From an uncultured beta proteobacterium (lineage in GTDB: Bacteria > Pseudomonadota > Gammaproteobacteria > Burkholderiales > Burkholderiaceae_C): a stretch of 7,575 bases of DNA. The position numbers were made by a program, and so were the translations under genes. The stretch covers positions 1-7,575 of the forward strand of contig CAIYQF010000125.1 in assembly GCA_903928325.1 (NCBI GenBank). Direction: 5' to 3'. Position 1 is the first letter of the stretch. Each line of letters starts with the position of its first letter. Below the pieces are notes generated by a model that was given only the letters and a program-made list of their open reading frames with translations, was not told where the DNA came from and ran no database searches. Below are positions 1-7,575 of this stretch, piece by piece.

Positions 1-283
1 CGGGAACGTTTTCAACAAAGCTGGTCACCACTTTGTCGCCAAACTCTTTTTCGACCGCCTTGCGGGCGTTGTCATGGGCAAAGGTCCAACCGCCGTCACC
101 CACCGGGCCGACATAAGCGAAGGCAATTTTCAACGGCTCGGGCTTGGCCGGGGCCGCGGCCGCGGCTGGCGCAGCGGCAGGAGCTGGCGCTTCTTCCTTC
201 TTGCCGCAGCCCACCAGCGCGGCAGCAGCCACGGCGGTCAGTGCTGCAAGTTTCAGCAGCGAACGTTTTTGCACATCTGTCAT
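1..283 (-). CDS. BMP-family ABC transporter substrate-binding lipoprotein, N-terminal part
   Basis: This is the first 94 codons of a periplasmic, lipid-anchored binding protein; the rest lies beyond the left edge. Residues 1-26 form a lipoprotein signal: basic start with K6 and R7, hydrophobic stretch from about 8 to 24, and lipobox L-V-G-C with Cys26 as the predicted lipidated residue. A low-complexity Ala/Pro linker follows (about 31-50). The mature domain then opens with IAFAYVGPVGDGGWTFAHD, the usual N-terminus of Bmp/PnrA-like proteins, which bind nucleosides or purines in characterised members. The start is set by AAAGGA (295-290) 6 nt upstream; an ATG at 288 meets TGA after one codon. 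It follows the two permeases and is evidently the binding component of the same importer. Purine specificity is inferred from the neighbouring xanthine dehydrogenase. Its leader carries a putative structured RNA. Confidence 0.9.
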   Translation of the reverse strand, partial: MTDVQKRSLLKLAALTAVAAAALVGCGKKEEAPAPAAAPAAAAAPAKPEPLKIAFAYVGPVGDGGWTFAHDNARKAVEKEFGDKVVTSFVENVP

Positions 284-284
284 T

Positions 285-321
285 TCATTTCCTTTGTGAA
301 GTAAGGGTTCAAGGGTAACAA
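285..321 (-). promoter_or_regulatory. Putative cis-regulatory RNA (xanthine riboswitch-like, NMT1 type?) in the BMP leader
   Basis: The 38-nt gap between permease 2 and the BMP gene contains TTACCCTTGAACC (318-306) and CACAAAGGA (298-290, including the Shine-Dalgarno AAAGGA). The same two blocks occur in the xdhA leader. Visible pairing: U311-G310-A309-A308 with U300-U299-C298-A297 around a 7-nt loop, and C314-C313-U312 with A293-G292-G291, leaving C296-A295-A294 unpaired. A basal stem U321-U317 with A289-A285 (two G-U pairs) is possible. The fold would occlude the ribosome binding site, which points to translational control of the binding protein inside the operon. The NMT1 class is known to sense xanthine/uric acid near purine oxidation genes; assigning this element to it is from memory and unverified. 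Confidence 0.5.
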
Positions 322-1242
322 TCAGGAGCCAGGGTAAAACGGTTTTCCGATGGAAGCTGGCATATTAATCCGAATCCAGGCCGGATTTCGCGAGATCAGC
401 GCCAAAACCACGATGGTGGCGACATAGGGCAGCATGCTCAGGAACTGGCTGGGCACGTCCACGCCGATACCCTGGAGGTGAAACTGCAGCATGGTTACCC
501 CACCAAACAGGTAGGCCCCTAACAGCACGCGGCCGGGACGCCAAGTGGCAAACGTGGTCAGCGCCAGCGCAATCCAGCCCTTGCCCGCCACCATGCCTTC
601 CACCCACAGCGGCGTGTAAATAACGGAAATATAGGCGCCCGCCAAACCGCACAGCGCGCCGCCGGCCACTACGGCGCACATGCGGATCCGGCGCACCGGG
701 TAGCCCAGCGCGTGCGCCGACTCGGGTCGCTCGCCCACGCTGCGCAGCACCAAACCCGAGCGCGTGCGGTACAACCACCATACCAGCGCCCCGGCAAACA
801 GCACGGTCAGGTACACCAGCGGATGGTGCTTGAACAGCGCAGATCCCAAAAACGGAATATCGGACAGACCAGGAATCGCAAAGCTCGCGCGCTCGGGCAT
901 TTTTTCCTGCACATAGCTCACGCCCGCAAAGGCAGAAAAGCCAGCGCCAAACAGGCTCAGCGCCAGCCCGGTGGCGTACTGGTTGGTATTGAGCCAGATC
1001 ACCAGCGCACCAAAAATAGCCGCCATCACGGCCCCGGCCAAAATGCCCGCCGCAAACCCCAGCGTGTCGCTGCCGGTATGCACCACCGCTGCAAAACCGG
1101 CAATGGCCGCGCACAGCATCATGCCCTCGGCGCCTAGGTTGACGATGCCGGCCTTTTCATTGATCAGCAGGCCCAGCGAGGCAATGGCCAGCACGGTGCC
1201 CGCGTTCAGGGTGGCAGCAATGAGGAGCGCGTAAGGTTCCAT
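322..1242 (-). CDS. ABC transporter permease, BMP/nucleoside type (second permease)
   Basis: This 306-residue inner-membrane permease is one of the two channel subunits of the importer. It is strongly hydrophobic, with about eight or nine predicted membrane segments (for example near 5-27, 38-55, 62-84, 90-108, 142-157, 187-209, 222-250 and 268-283). Family landmarks are EKAGIVNLGAEGMML (29-43), the cytoplasmic loop with VGERPESAHALGYPV (169-183, likely ATPase contact), and MVAGKGWIALALTTFATWRP (217-236). The length is normal for this family, which resembles the RbsC/MglC-like branched permeases. The ATG is preceded by TAAGGAG with an 11-nt gap, and the TAA of that sequence is the stop codon of permease 1, so translation is probably coupled. 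It pairs with permease 1 as a heterodimer. Substrate is inferred from context. Confidence 0.93.
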   Translation of the reverse strand: MEPYALLIAATLNAGTVLAIASLGLLINEKAGIVNLGAEGMMLCAAIAGFAAVVHTGSDTLGFAAGILAGAVMAAIFGALVIWLNTNQYATGLALSLFGAGFSAFAGVSYVQEKMPERASFAIPGLSDIPFLGSALFKHHPLVYLTVLFAGALVWWLYRTRSGLVLRSVGERPESAHALGYPVRRIRMCAVVAGGALCGLAGAYISVIYTPLWVEGMVAGKGWIALALTTFATWRPGRVLLGAYLFGGVTMLQFHLQGIGVDVPSQFLSMLPYVATIVVLALISRNPAWIRINMPASIGKPFYPGS

Positions 1243-1253
1243 GATCTTGGGCG

Positions 1254-1260
1254 CTCCTTA
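1254..1260 (-). promoter_or_regulatory. Shine-Dalgarno of permease 2 fused to the stop codon of permease 1
   Basis: Read on the minus strand, TAAGGAG (1260-1254) contains the TAA stop of permease 1 and a strong ribosome binding site for permease 2, whose ATG lies 11 nt further on. A ribosome terminating on permease 1 sits directly on the next initiation site, which favours balanced synthesis of the two permeases. Confidence 0.75.
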
Positions 1261-2337
1261 AGGGTTGGCAACAGCGCGCGCTTGGCGCACCAGGCGGTAA
1301 TTGACCAGCGTATCGCAGGCCAGCAAGGTAAACAGCAGCAGGCCCTGGAATACACCCGTCAGCGATTTGGGCAGCCCCAGACGCGACTGGGCGAGTTCGC
1401 CACCAATGTAAAACATGCTCATCAACAAGCTGGAGAACACCAGCCCCAACGGGTGCAGGCGCCCCACATAGGCCACAATGATGGCGGCAAAGCCGTAGCC
1501 CGCAGGCACATAGGGCGTGAGCTGGCCGATCGGCCCTGCCACCTCCAAGGCGCCAGCCAAACCGGCTAGGCCACCCGAGACCAACAAGGCCGTCCACAGC
1601 GCCTGGCGCGAAGAGAACCCGGCGTAGCGCGCCGCCGCGGGCGCCAAACCACCCACCTGCTGCGCAAACCCGGCCCGGGTGCGAAACAAAAACACCCACA
1701 CGGCCCCCACGCCCGCCAGCGCAAACAGCACGCCGATGTTCATGCGCGAACCGCTCAAAAGCTTGGGGATGCGGGTGACCGCTTCAAAATTTTGGGTTTG
1801 CGGGAAGTTATAGCCATGCGGATCCTTCCAGGGGCCGTAGACCAGGAAGCCCAGCACCTGCACCGCCACATAGACCATCATCAGGCTGACCAAAATTTCG
1901 TTGGCATTGAATCGGTCGCGCAACAGCGCAGTAATACCTGCCCAAACCATGCCGCCCAACACGCCAGCCAAGAGGACCGGCACCACAATCCAGCCGCCCG
2001 TGGTTTTGTCTGCCATCAGCGCCACGCCGCTGGCCGCCACTGCGCCCAGAACGTACTGGCCCTCGGCGCCGATGTTCCACACGTTGGAGCGAAACGACAC
2101 CGCCAGCCCCAGCGCGATTAACAAGAGCGGCGTGGCCTTGACCACCAATTCACCCAGCGCGTAACTGTTCTTGATGGGCTCCCAAAAAAAGATCTGCAGA
2201 CCGCGCAGCGGGTCTTTTCCCAGCAGCTTGAACAGCACCAGACCGATCAGCACGGTGAGCGCCAGCGCCAGCACGGGTGAGGCAAACGTCCACCAACGGG
2301 AAGGCTGGGGACGAACCTGAAGGCGAAAACCCCTCAT
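1258..2337 (-). CDS. ABC transporter permease, BMP/nucleoside type (first permease)
   Basis: This 359-residue integral membrane protein is the partner of the following permease. A cytoplasmic, basic N-terminus (R2, R5, R9, R14) leads into membrane segments near 18-38, 64-81, 93-108, 117-138, 147-168, 199-218, 246-268, 281-303 and 326-342. Diagnostic stretches are FRSNVWNIGAEGQ (82-94), NANEILVSLMMVYVA (144-158), and the loop QVGGLAPAAARYAGFSSRQA (227-246), which in this family faces the ATPase. The reading frame stays open far upstream, into the ATPase gene, but ATG 2337 is chosen. It gives a normal length, overlaps the ATPase stop as ATGA, and has GGAG 6 nt upstream. Longer versions would add only out-of-frame ATPase sequence. 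It acts in nucleoside or purine import; the exact ligand is inferred. Confidence 0.93.
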   Translation of the reverse strand: MRGFRLQVRPQPSRWWTFASPVLALALTVLIGLVLFKLLGKDPLRGLQIFFWEPIKNSYALGELVVKATPLLLIALGLAVSFRSNVWNIGAEGQYVLGAVAASGVALMADKTTGGWIVVPVLLAGVLGGMVWAGITALLRDRFNANEILVSLMMVYVAVQVLGFLVYGPWKDPHGYNFPQTQNFEAVTRIPKLLSGSRMNIGVLFALAGVGAVWVFLFRTRAGFAQQVGGLAPAAARYAGFSSRQALWTALLVSGGLAGLAGALEVAGPIGQLTPYVPAGYGFAAIIVAYVGRLHPLGLVFSSLLMSMFYIGGELAQSRLGLPKSLTGVFQGLLLFTLLACDTLVNYRLVRQARAVANP

Positions 2338-3848
2338 GCTGGGCTCCACAAACCGCTCATCCACTCGCCCAGGCGTTCCACCGTGGCCTGTGCGGTGGCC
2401 ACCGAGGGCGATAGTTTGCCGTGGGCGATCACATGCAAGCGATCGCACACTTCGAACAACTCGTCGAGTTCTTCGCTGACCACCAGCACGGCGCATCCGG
2501 CATCGCGCAAGGCCAGCATCGCACCGCGAATCTGCGCCGCCGCGCCCACGTCCACGCCCCAGGTGGGTTGCGAGACGATGAAGAGGCTGGGCTGGGCGTC
2601 GATCTCCCGCCCGACAATGAATTTTTGCAAATTGCCGCCTGAGAGCGAGCGCGCGGCGGCCTCCGGCCCGTTGGCCTTGACGCCAAAACGCTCCATGATG
2701 CGCCGGGCCTGCGCATCGAGCTGGCGCAATTGCAACCATCCGCCAAAAAACCGGGGCGCAGCAATAGCCTCTCTGCGCGTGAGCAGCAGATTTTGCGCCA
2801 GGCTTAGCGTCGGAACGGCGCCGCGCCCTAGGCGCTCCTCGGGCACAAAGTGCAGGCCCAGCTTGCGCCGTGCGCCGGGATGCAGCGCAGCCACGTCATG
2901 CTCTCCCATGGTGATGCTGCCCGCGCTGGCGCGGCAGTCTTCGCCCGACAAGGCGTAGAGCAGCTCTTTTTGGCCGTTGCCCGAGACACCGGCAATGCCC
3001 ACCACCTCGCCCGCACAGACCTGCAAATCGATACCCTTGAGGTCCACGCCAAACTGGTCTTCCCGCGCCAGGCTGAGGCCCCGCACCGCCAAGCGCGCTG
3101 CTCCGGGCGCGCGCGCGTGGTGCACCAGCTTGGGCGGCTCGGCACCAATCATCAGGCGCGACAAAGAGGCATTGGATTCCTCGGCTGGGTTGCACACGCC
3201 CGTGACCTTGCCCCCGCGAAGCACGGTGCAGGCGGTACACAGGGCGCGGATTTCATGGAGCTTGTGGCTGATGTACACAATGCTGCAACCCTCGGACGCA
3301 AGCTGCTGGAGCACCACAAACAGTTTTTCCACCGCCTGGGGCGTGAGCACCGATGTCGGTTCGTCCAATATCAGCAACTGTGGATTGGTCAGCAGCGCGC
3401 GGATGATTTCCACCCGCTGCATCTCCCCCACGCCCAGGGTGTGCACCGGGCGGCTGGGGTCAATGTCCAAGCCGTACTGGGCCGACTTTTGGGTTATGCG
3501 CTCTGCCACCTGGTTCAGGCTCAAGCTCTTGTCCTGGCCCAGCCACACGTTCTCGGCCACCGTCAGCGTGTCAAACAGGTTGAAGTGCTGAAACACCATG
3601 CTGATGCCCAGGGCGCGCGCCTCTTTGGGGTTGCGAATGTGCGCCACCTGGCCGTTGAACACGATCTGCCCGGCGTCGGGCTTGACCGATCCGTAGATGA
3701 TCTTCATCAGCGTGGACTTGCCCGCGCCGTTTTCGCCCAGCACCGCGTGCGTCTGGCCGGGCAGCACCGTCAAGGCCACGTCGCTATTGGCCACCACGCC
3801 CGGATAGGCCTTGGTGATTCCGGTGAGTTGAAGACGGGGGACAGGCAT
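2334..3848 (-). CDS. ABC transporter ATP-binding protein with two nucleotide-binding domains (BMP/nucleoside importer)
   Basis: This 504-residue cytoplasmic ATPase with two tandem ABC domains powers the importer. Domain 1 (about 5-235) is complete: Walker A GENGAGKST (38-46), Q-loop Q87 in VFQHFNLFDTLTVAEN, signature LGVGEMQ (138-144, Gly where Ser is usual), Walker B LLILDEP (158-164, D162/E163) and switch His195. Domain 2 (about 252-500) is degenerate, as is normal for RbsA/MglA-like proteins: GVSGNGQKE replaces Walker A (287-295), the signature LSGGNLQ is intact (402-408), Gln427 stands in for the catalytic Glu in IVSQPTWGVDV, and Glu occupies the switch-His position (SEEL, 459-462). It is the first gene of the leftward operon. 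No other ATG is possible in frame because a TAG lies upstream and the next Met is inside Walker A. No Shine-Dalgarno is visible before the ATG, only a C7 tract and AAAGCCGC. Confidence 0.95.
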   Translation of the reverse strand: MPVPRLQLTGITKAYPGVVANSDVALTVLPGQTHAVLGENGAGKSTLMKIIYGSVKPDAGQIVFNGQVAHIRNPKEARALGISMVFQHFNLFDTLTVAENVWLGQDKSLSLNQVAERITQKSAQYGLDIDPSRPVHTLGVGEMQRVEIIRALLTNPQLLILDEPTSVLTPQAVEKLFVVLQQLASEGCSIVYISHKLHEIRALCTACTVLRGGKVTGVCNPAEESNASLSRLMIGAEPPKLVHHARAPGAARLAVRGLSLAREDQFGVDLKGIDLQVCAGEVVGIAGVSGNGQKELLYALSGEDCRASAGSITMGEHDVAALHPGARRKLGLHFVPEERLGRGAVPTLSLAQNLLLTRREAIAAPRFFGGWLQLRQLDAQARRIMERFGVKANGPEAAARSLSGGNLQKFIVGREIDAQPSLFIVSQPTWGVDVGAAAQIRGAMLALRDAGCAVLVVSEELDELFEVCDRLHVIAHGKLSPSVATAQATVERLGEWMSGLWSPA

Positions 3849-3914
3849 GCGGCTTTGGGGGGGATGGTGCGGGTGCGGGTGGCCGACGGTGATTGAGTGC
3901 GTATGCTAACGGCT

Positions 3915-3949
3915 TGCAAAGGGTGGACTTCACCTGAATTACCCTTGCA
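3915..3949 (+). repeat. Inverted repeat upstream of xdhA, possible alternative RNA hairpin or operator
   Basis: TGCAAAGGGT (3915-3924) and ACCCTTGCA (3941-3949) are complementary over nine pairs with one bulged A, separated by 16 nt. The right arm is the 5' conserved block of the putative xdhA leader RNA. If transcription starts at or before about 3914, this hairpin competes with the fold that covers the Shine-Dalgarno. If it starts later, the repeat could instead be a protein-binding site on DNA. Confidence 0.5.
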
Positions 3950-3974
3950 CCATCTTGAGGCACAAAGGACGGGT
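3932..3974 (+). promoter_or_regulatory. Putative cis-regulatory RNA (xanthine riboswitch-like, NMT1 type?) in the xdhA leader
   Basis: TTACCCTTGCACC (3939-3951) and CACAAAGGA (3961-3969) match the BMP leader at 12 of 13 and 9 of 9 positions. Pairing seen: U3946-G3947-C3948 with G3960-C3961-A3962 (the third pair is C-G here and A-U in the BMP copy), C3950 with G3959 across a bulged A, and C3943-C3944-U3945 with A3966-G3967-G3968, leaving C3963-A3964-A3965 unpaired as in the other copy. A basal stem ACCTG (3932-3936) with CGGGT (3970-3974) is possible but differs from the BMP copy. AAAGGA (3964-3969) lies 8 nt before the xdhA ATG and is the ribosome binding site, so the fold predicts control of translation. 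Ligand identity is inferred from gene context and recollection of the NMT1 class. Confidence 0.5.
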
Positions 3975-3977
3975 TTG

Positions 3978-5545
<1,568 letters not shown>

Positions 5546-5549
<4 letters not shown>

Positions 5550-7575
5550 AAAACGCTACGCCCGCAAAGCCCCGCAAGGCCGCAAAAACCGGCTCGCTCG
5601 GCGAGTCCCCCGCCGAAGCGCCATCGGTAGCCCCCAACTCCCCCGCCAGTGGCCGCACCATCGCCCACGAGAGCGCACTAGCCCAGGTGGCGGGCGCGGC
5701 CACCTACATCGACGACATGCCCGAACTGCGCGGCACGCTGCACGCGGCGCCTATTCTGTCTACCCAGGCGCACGGCCATTTGCGCGGCGTGGACGCCACG
5801 GCAGCGCTGGCCATGCCGGGCGTGGTGGGCGTGGTCTTGAGTGGCGACGTGCCCGGCGACCGCATGCTGGCCGCATACGCGGGCGACGAGCCGGTGTTTG
5901 CCATGGACACGGTCCAGCACGTCGGCCAGGTCATTGGCCTGGTGGTCGCGAAAACCGTGGTGCAAGCCCGCCGCGCCGCGCGCAAGGTGGCGCTGCACAT
6001 CGACGCCCTGCCCGCCATCCTGACGGTGCACGAGGCCCTGGCCGCGCAAAGCTATGTGCTGCCGCCAGTGCACGTGCGCCGGGGTGATGTGCAACAAGGC
6101 ATGGCGCAGGCCGCCCACACCTTGCACGGCACATTGGAAGTGGGCGGGCAAGAGCACTTTTACTTAGAAGGCCAGGTGGCCTACGCCGTGCCGCACGCGC
6201 AAGGCCAGTGGTCGGTGTACAGCAGCACCCAGCACCCCGGCGAGGTACAGCACTGGGTGGCGCACGCGCTGGGCCTGCACAACCATGCGGTGCGGGTGGA
6301 GTGCCGCCGCATGGGCGGCGGCTTTGGCGGCAAAGAAACCCAGGCCGGCCATGTGGCGGTGTGGGCGGCCGTGGCAGCGCACAAGTTCAAGGCGCCGGTC
6401 AAGCTGCGCCTGGACCGCGACGACGACTTCATGGTCACCGGCAAGCGCCACCCGTTTGCCTACGAATACACGGCAGGTTTTGACGCCACCGGTCGCCTGA
6501 CCGCGCTGGACTTGATGATGGCGGCCAACTGCGGCTTTAGCGCCGACCTCTCCGGCCCGGTGGCCGACCGCGCGGTGTTCCACAGCGACAACGCCTACTT
6601 TTTGGAAAACGTAGCCATTGCCTCCTACCGCTGCAAAACCAATACCCAAAGCCACACCGCGTTTCGTGGCTTTGGCGGGCCGCAAGGCGTGGTGGTGATA
6701 GAGGCCATCCTGGGCGACATCGCCCGCCACCTCAATCTGGACGCGCTCGATGTGCGTATGCGAAATTTGTACAGCGACGAAGCCCTTGCCGACCAAGGCA
6801 CGGGCGGCCCCCACGCCGTGCTGCGCCGCGACACCACCCACTACCAAATGAAGGTGGAAGACAACATCCTCGCGCCCTTGCTCACCACGCTGGAGGCCAC
6901 GTCCAGCTACCGCCAGCGCCGCGCAGAGATTGCGGCCTGGAACGCCAGCAGCCCGGTGCTCAAGCGCGGCCTGGCGATCACGCCGGTCAAGTTTGGCATC
7001 AGCTTTACCGCCACCTTGTTCAACCAGGCCGGCGCCTTGGTGCATGTGTATTTGGACGGCAGCGTGCGCATCCACCACGGCGGCACCGAGATGGGCCAGG
7101 GCTTGCATACCAAGGTGACGCAAATCGTGGCCGACGAACTCGGCGTGCCTTTTGAGCGCGTGTTGTGCAGCGCCAGCGACACCAGCGCTATTCCCAACGC
7201 ATCGGCCACTGCCGCTTCGGCGGGCACCGACCTCAATGGCCGCGCGGCCCAGTTCGCCGCCCGCCATGTGCGCGACAACCTGGCGGCTTTTGTCTGCGGG
7301 CTGGACGGTTGCGGCGCCGGAGCCATTGCGTTTCGTGGCGGCGAGGTCATTTCACCCAAGGCCACGCGCAGCTTTGACGCCGTGGTGCAAATGGCCTACG
7401 CGAACCGCATTCAGCTCTGGAGCGACGGCTTTTACCGCACGCCCAAAATCCATTACGACAAAACCACGCTGACCGGGCGGCCCTTCTACTACTTTGCCTA
7501 TGGCGCAGCCTGCACCGAGGTGGCGATTGACACGCTCACCGGCGAGAGCCGGGTGCTCAAAGTGGACATCCTGCA
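5546..7575 (+). CDS. xdhB: Xanthine dehydrogenase large (molybdopterin-binding) subunit, C-terminus cut by window
   Basis: XdhB holds the molybdenum cofactor and the substrate site. The frame is open from ATG 5546 (ATGA overlap with xdhA) to the right edge, giving 676 residues; full-length homologues are roughly 100 residues longer. The a/b-hammerhead domain begins near 36 (SGRTIAHESALAQVAGAATYIDD). Active-site residues can be matched by motif spacing to the bovine and Rhodobacter enzymes: Gln229 (STQ, bovine Q767), Glu264 (GGGFGGKE, E802), Arg342 (DRA, R880), Arg374 and Phe376 (AFRGFGGPQ, R912/F914), and Phe487 (FGISFT, F1009). Glu264 and Arg342 together indicate a purine rather than an aldehyde substrate. 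HGGTEMGQGLHTK (510-522) is the cofactor-binding stretch. The essential C-terminal Glu (bovine E1261) lies beyond the window. The first ~35 residues are a Lys/Ala/Pro-rich extension not usual in the family. An xdhC maturation gene may follow, but cannot be seen. Confidence 0.97.

Larger units (their letters stand above)
3849..3977. promoter_or_regulatory. Divergent intergenic control region between importer operon and xdhAB
   Basis: This 129-bp gap must hold the start signals for both divergent transcripts. No strong sigma-70 pair is visible in either direction. The best weak plus-strand -10 candidate is TATGCT (3902-3907), without a good -35. TTGCAA (3914-3919) is self-complementary and could serve as a -35-like element on either strand, but no convincing -10 follows. 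GGTGGACTTCACC (3922-3934) is an imperfect dyad and a possible operator. The importer side carries a run of seven G (3857-3863, C on the coding strand) just before the ATPase start. Weak core promoters would fit control by an activator or repressor, but none is encoded in the window. Confidence 0.5.

Noticed and set aside
147..185. GC-rich palindromic run (GGCCGCGGCC and neighbours)
   Set aside because: It encodes the Ala/Pro linker after the lipoprotein cysteine, so codon bias for Ala explains the palindrome. It is not an RNA hairpin or recombination site.
280..288. Two-codon ORF (ATG AAA TGA) overlapping the BMP start
   Set aside because: Its ATG is only 1 nt after the Shine-Dalgarno AAAGGA, too close for initiation. 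It is most likely incidental.
74..304. Plus-strand 76-codon open frame over the BMP start
   Set aside because: It is antisense to the BMP signal peptide and linker, with an Arg/Gly-rich low-complexity product and no ribosome binding site.
1258..2739. 493-codon version of permease 1
   Set aside because: The extra 134 codons are the ATPase gene read in another frame. ATG 2337 has a Shine-Dalgarno, an ATGA overlap and a normal N-terminus.
2850..3896. Plus-strand open frame (348 codons) opposite the ATPase gene
   Set aside because: It is antisense to an ABC ATPase with every family motif, has no recognisable domain, and looks like a codon-bias shadow.
3897..3977. 27-codon N-terminal extension of XdhA from GTG 3897
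   Set aside because: No ribosome binding site precedes it, the residues are unlike the family, and it would translate through the putative leader RNA. ATG 3978 has AAAGGA at 8 nt.
6164..7267. Long minus-strand open frame (367 codons) opposite xdhB
   Set aside because: It lies fully antisense to a clear xdhB with intact motifs. Its product is rich in Gly, Ala, His, Arg and Val without any domain, typical of shadow frames in GC-rich genes.

Overview
The window is GC-rich, densely coded bacterial DNA. The gene set and protein style (an XdhA/XdhB pair beside a BMP-type ABC transporter with betaproteobacterial signatures) suggest a member of the Burkholderiales, probably Comamonadaceae-like (Rhodoferax, Polaromonas or Acidovorax relatives). 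This assignment is a judgement from protein character, not a search result.

Layout: two gene blocks diverge from a 129-bp intergenic region (3849-3977). Leftward (minus strand) runs a four-gene nucleoside/purine-type ABC importer: a double-domain ATPase (3848-2334), permease 1 (2337-1258, overlapping the ATPase stop by 4 nt), permease 2 (1242-322), and a BMP-family lipoprotein that binds substrate (283 to beyond the left edge). Rightward (plus strand) run xdhA (3978-5549; 2Fe-2S and FAD subunit) and xdhB (5546 to beyond the right edge; molybdenum subunit), coupled by an ATGA overlap. The window therefore joins uptake of a purine or nucleoside to oxidation of hypoxanthine/xanthine to urate. 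The xanthine-specific active-site residues visible in XdhB support this reading.

The most interesting signal lies outside the coding regions. The leader of the BMP gene (minus strand, about 321-285) and the leader of xdhA (plus strand, about 3932-3974) share a bipartite sequence: TTACCCTTGnACC, then 7 or 9 nt, then CACAAAGGA, in which AAAGGA is the Shine-Dalgarno sequence. Both fold the same way: a small hairpin whose stem shows a compensatory A-U to C-G change, with CCU placed to pair with AGG of the Shine-Dalgarno sequence. I propose that these are two copies of one cis-acting RNA, most plausibly the xanthine/urate-sensing class (NMT1 motif), controlling the binding protein and the xanthine dehydrogenase in parallel. 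Upstream of xdhA there is also a competing inverted repeat that could release the Shine-Dalgarno sequence. No tRNA, rRNA, CRISPR array, insertion sequence or convincing terminator was seen. The only non-coding stretches are 284-321, 1243-1257 and 3849-3977.
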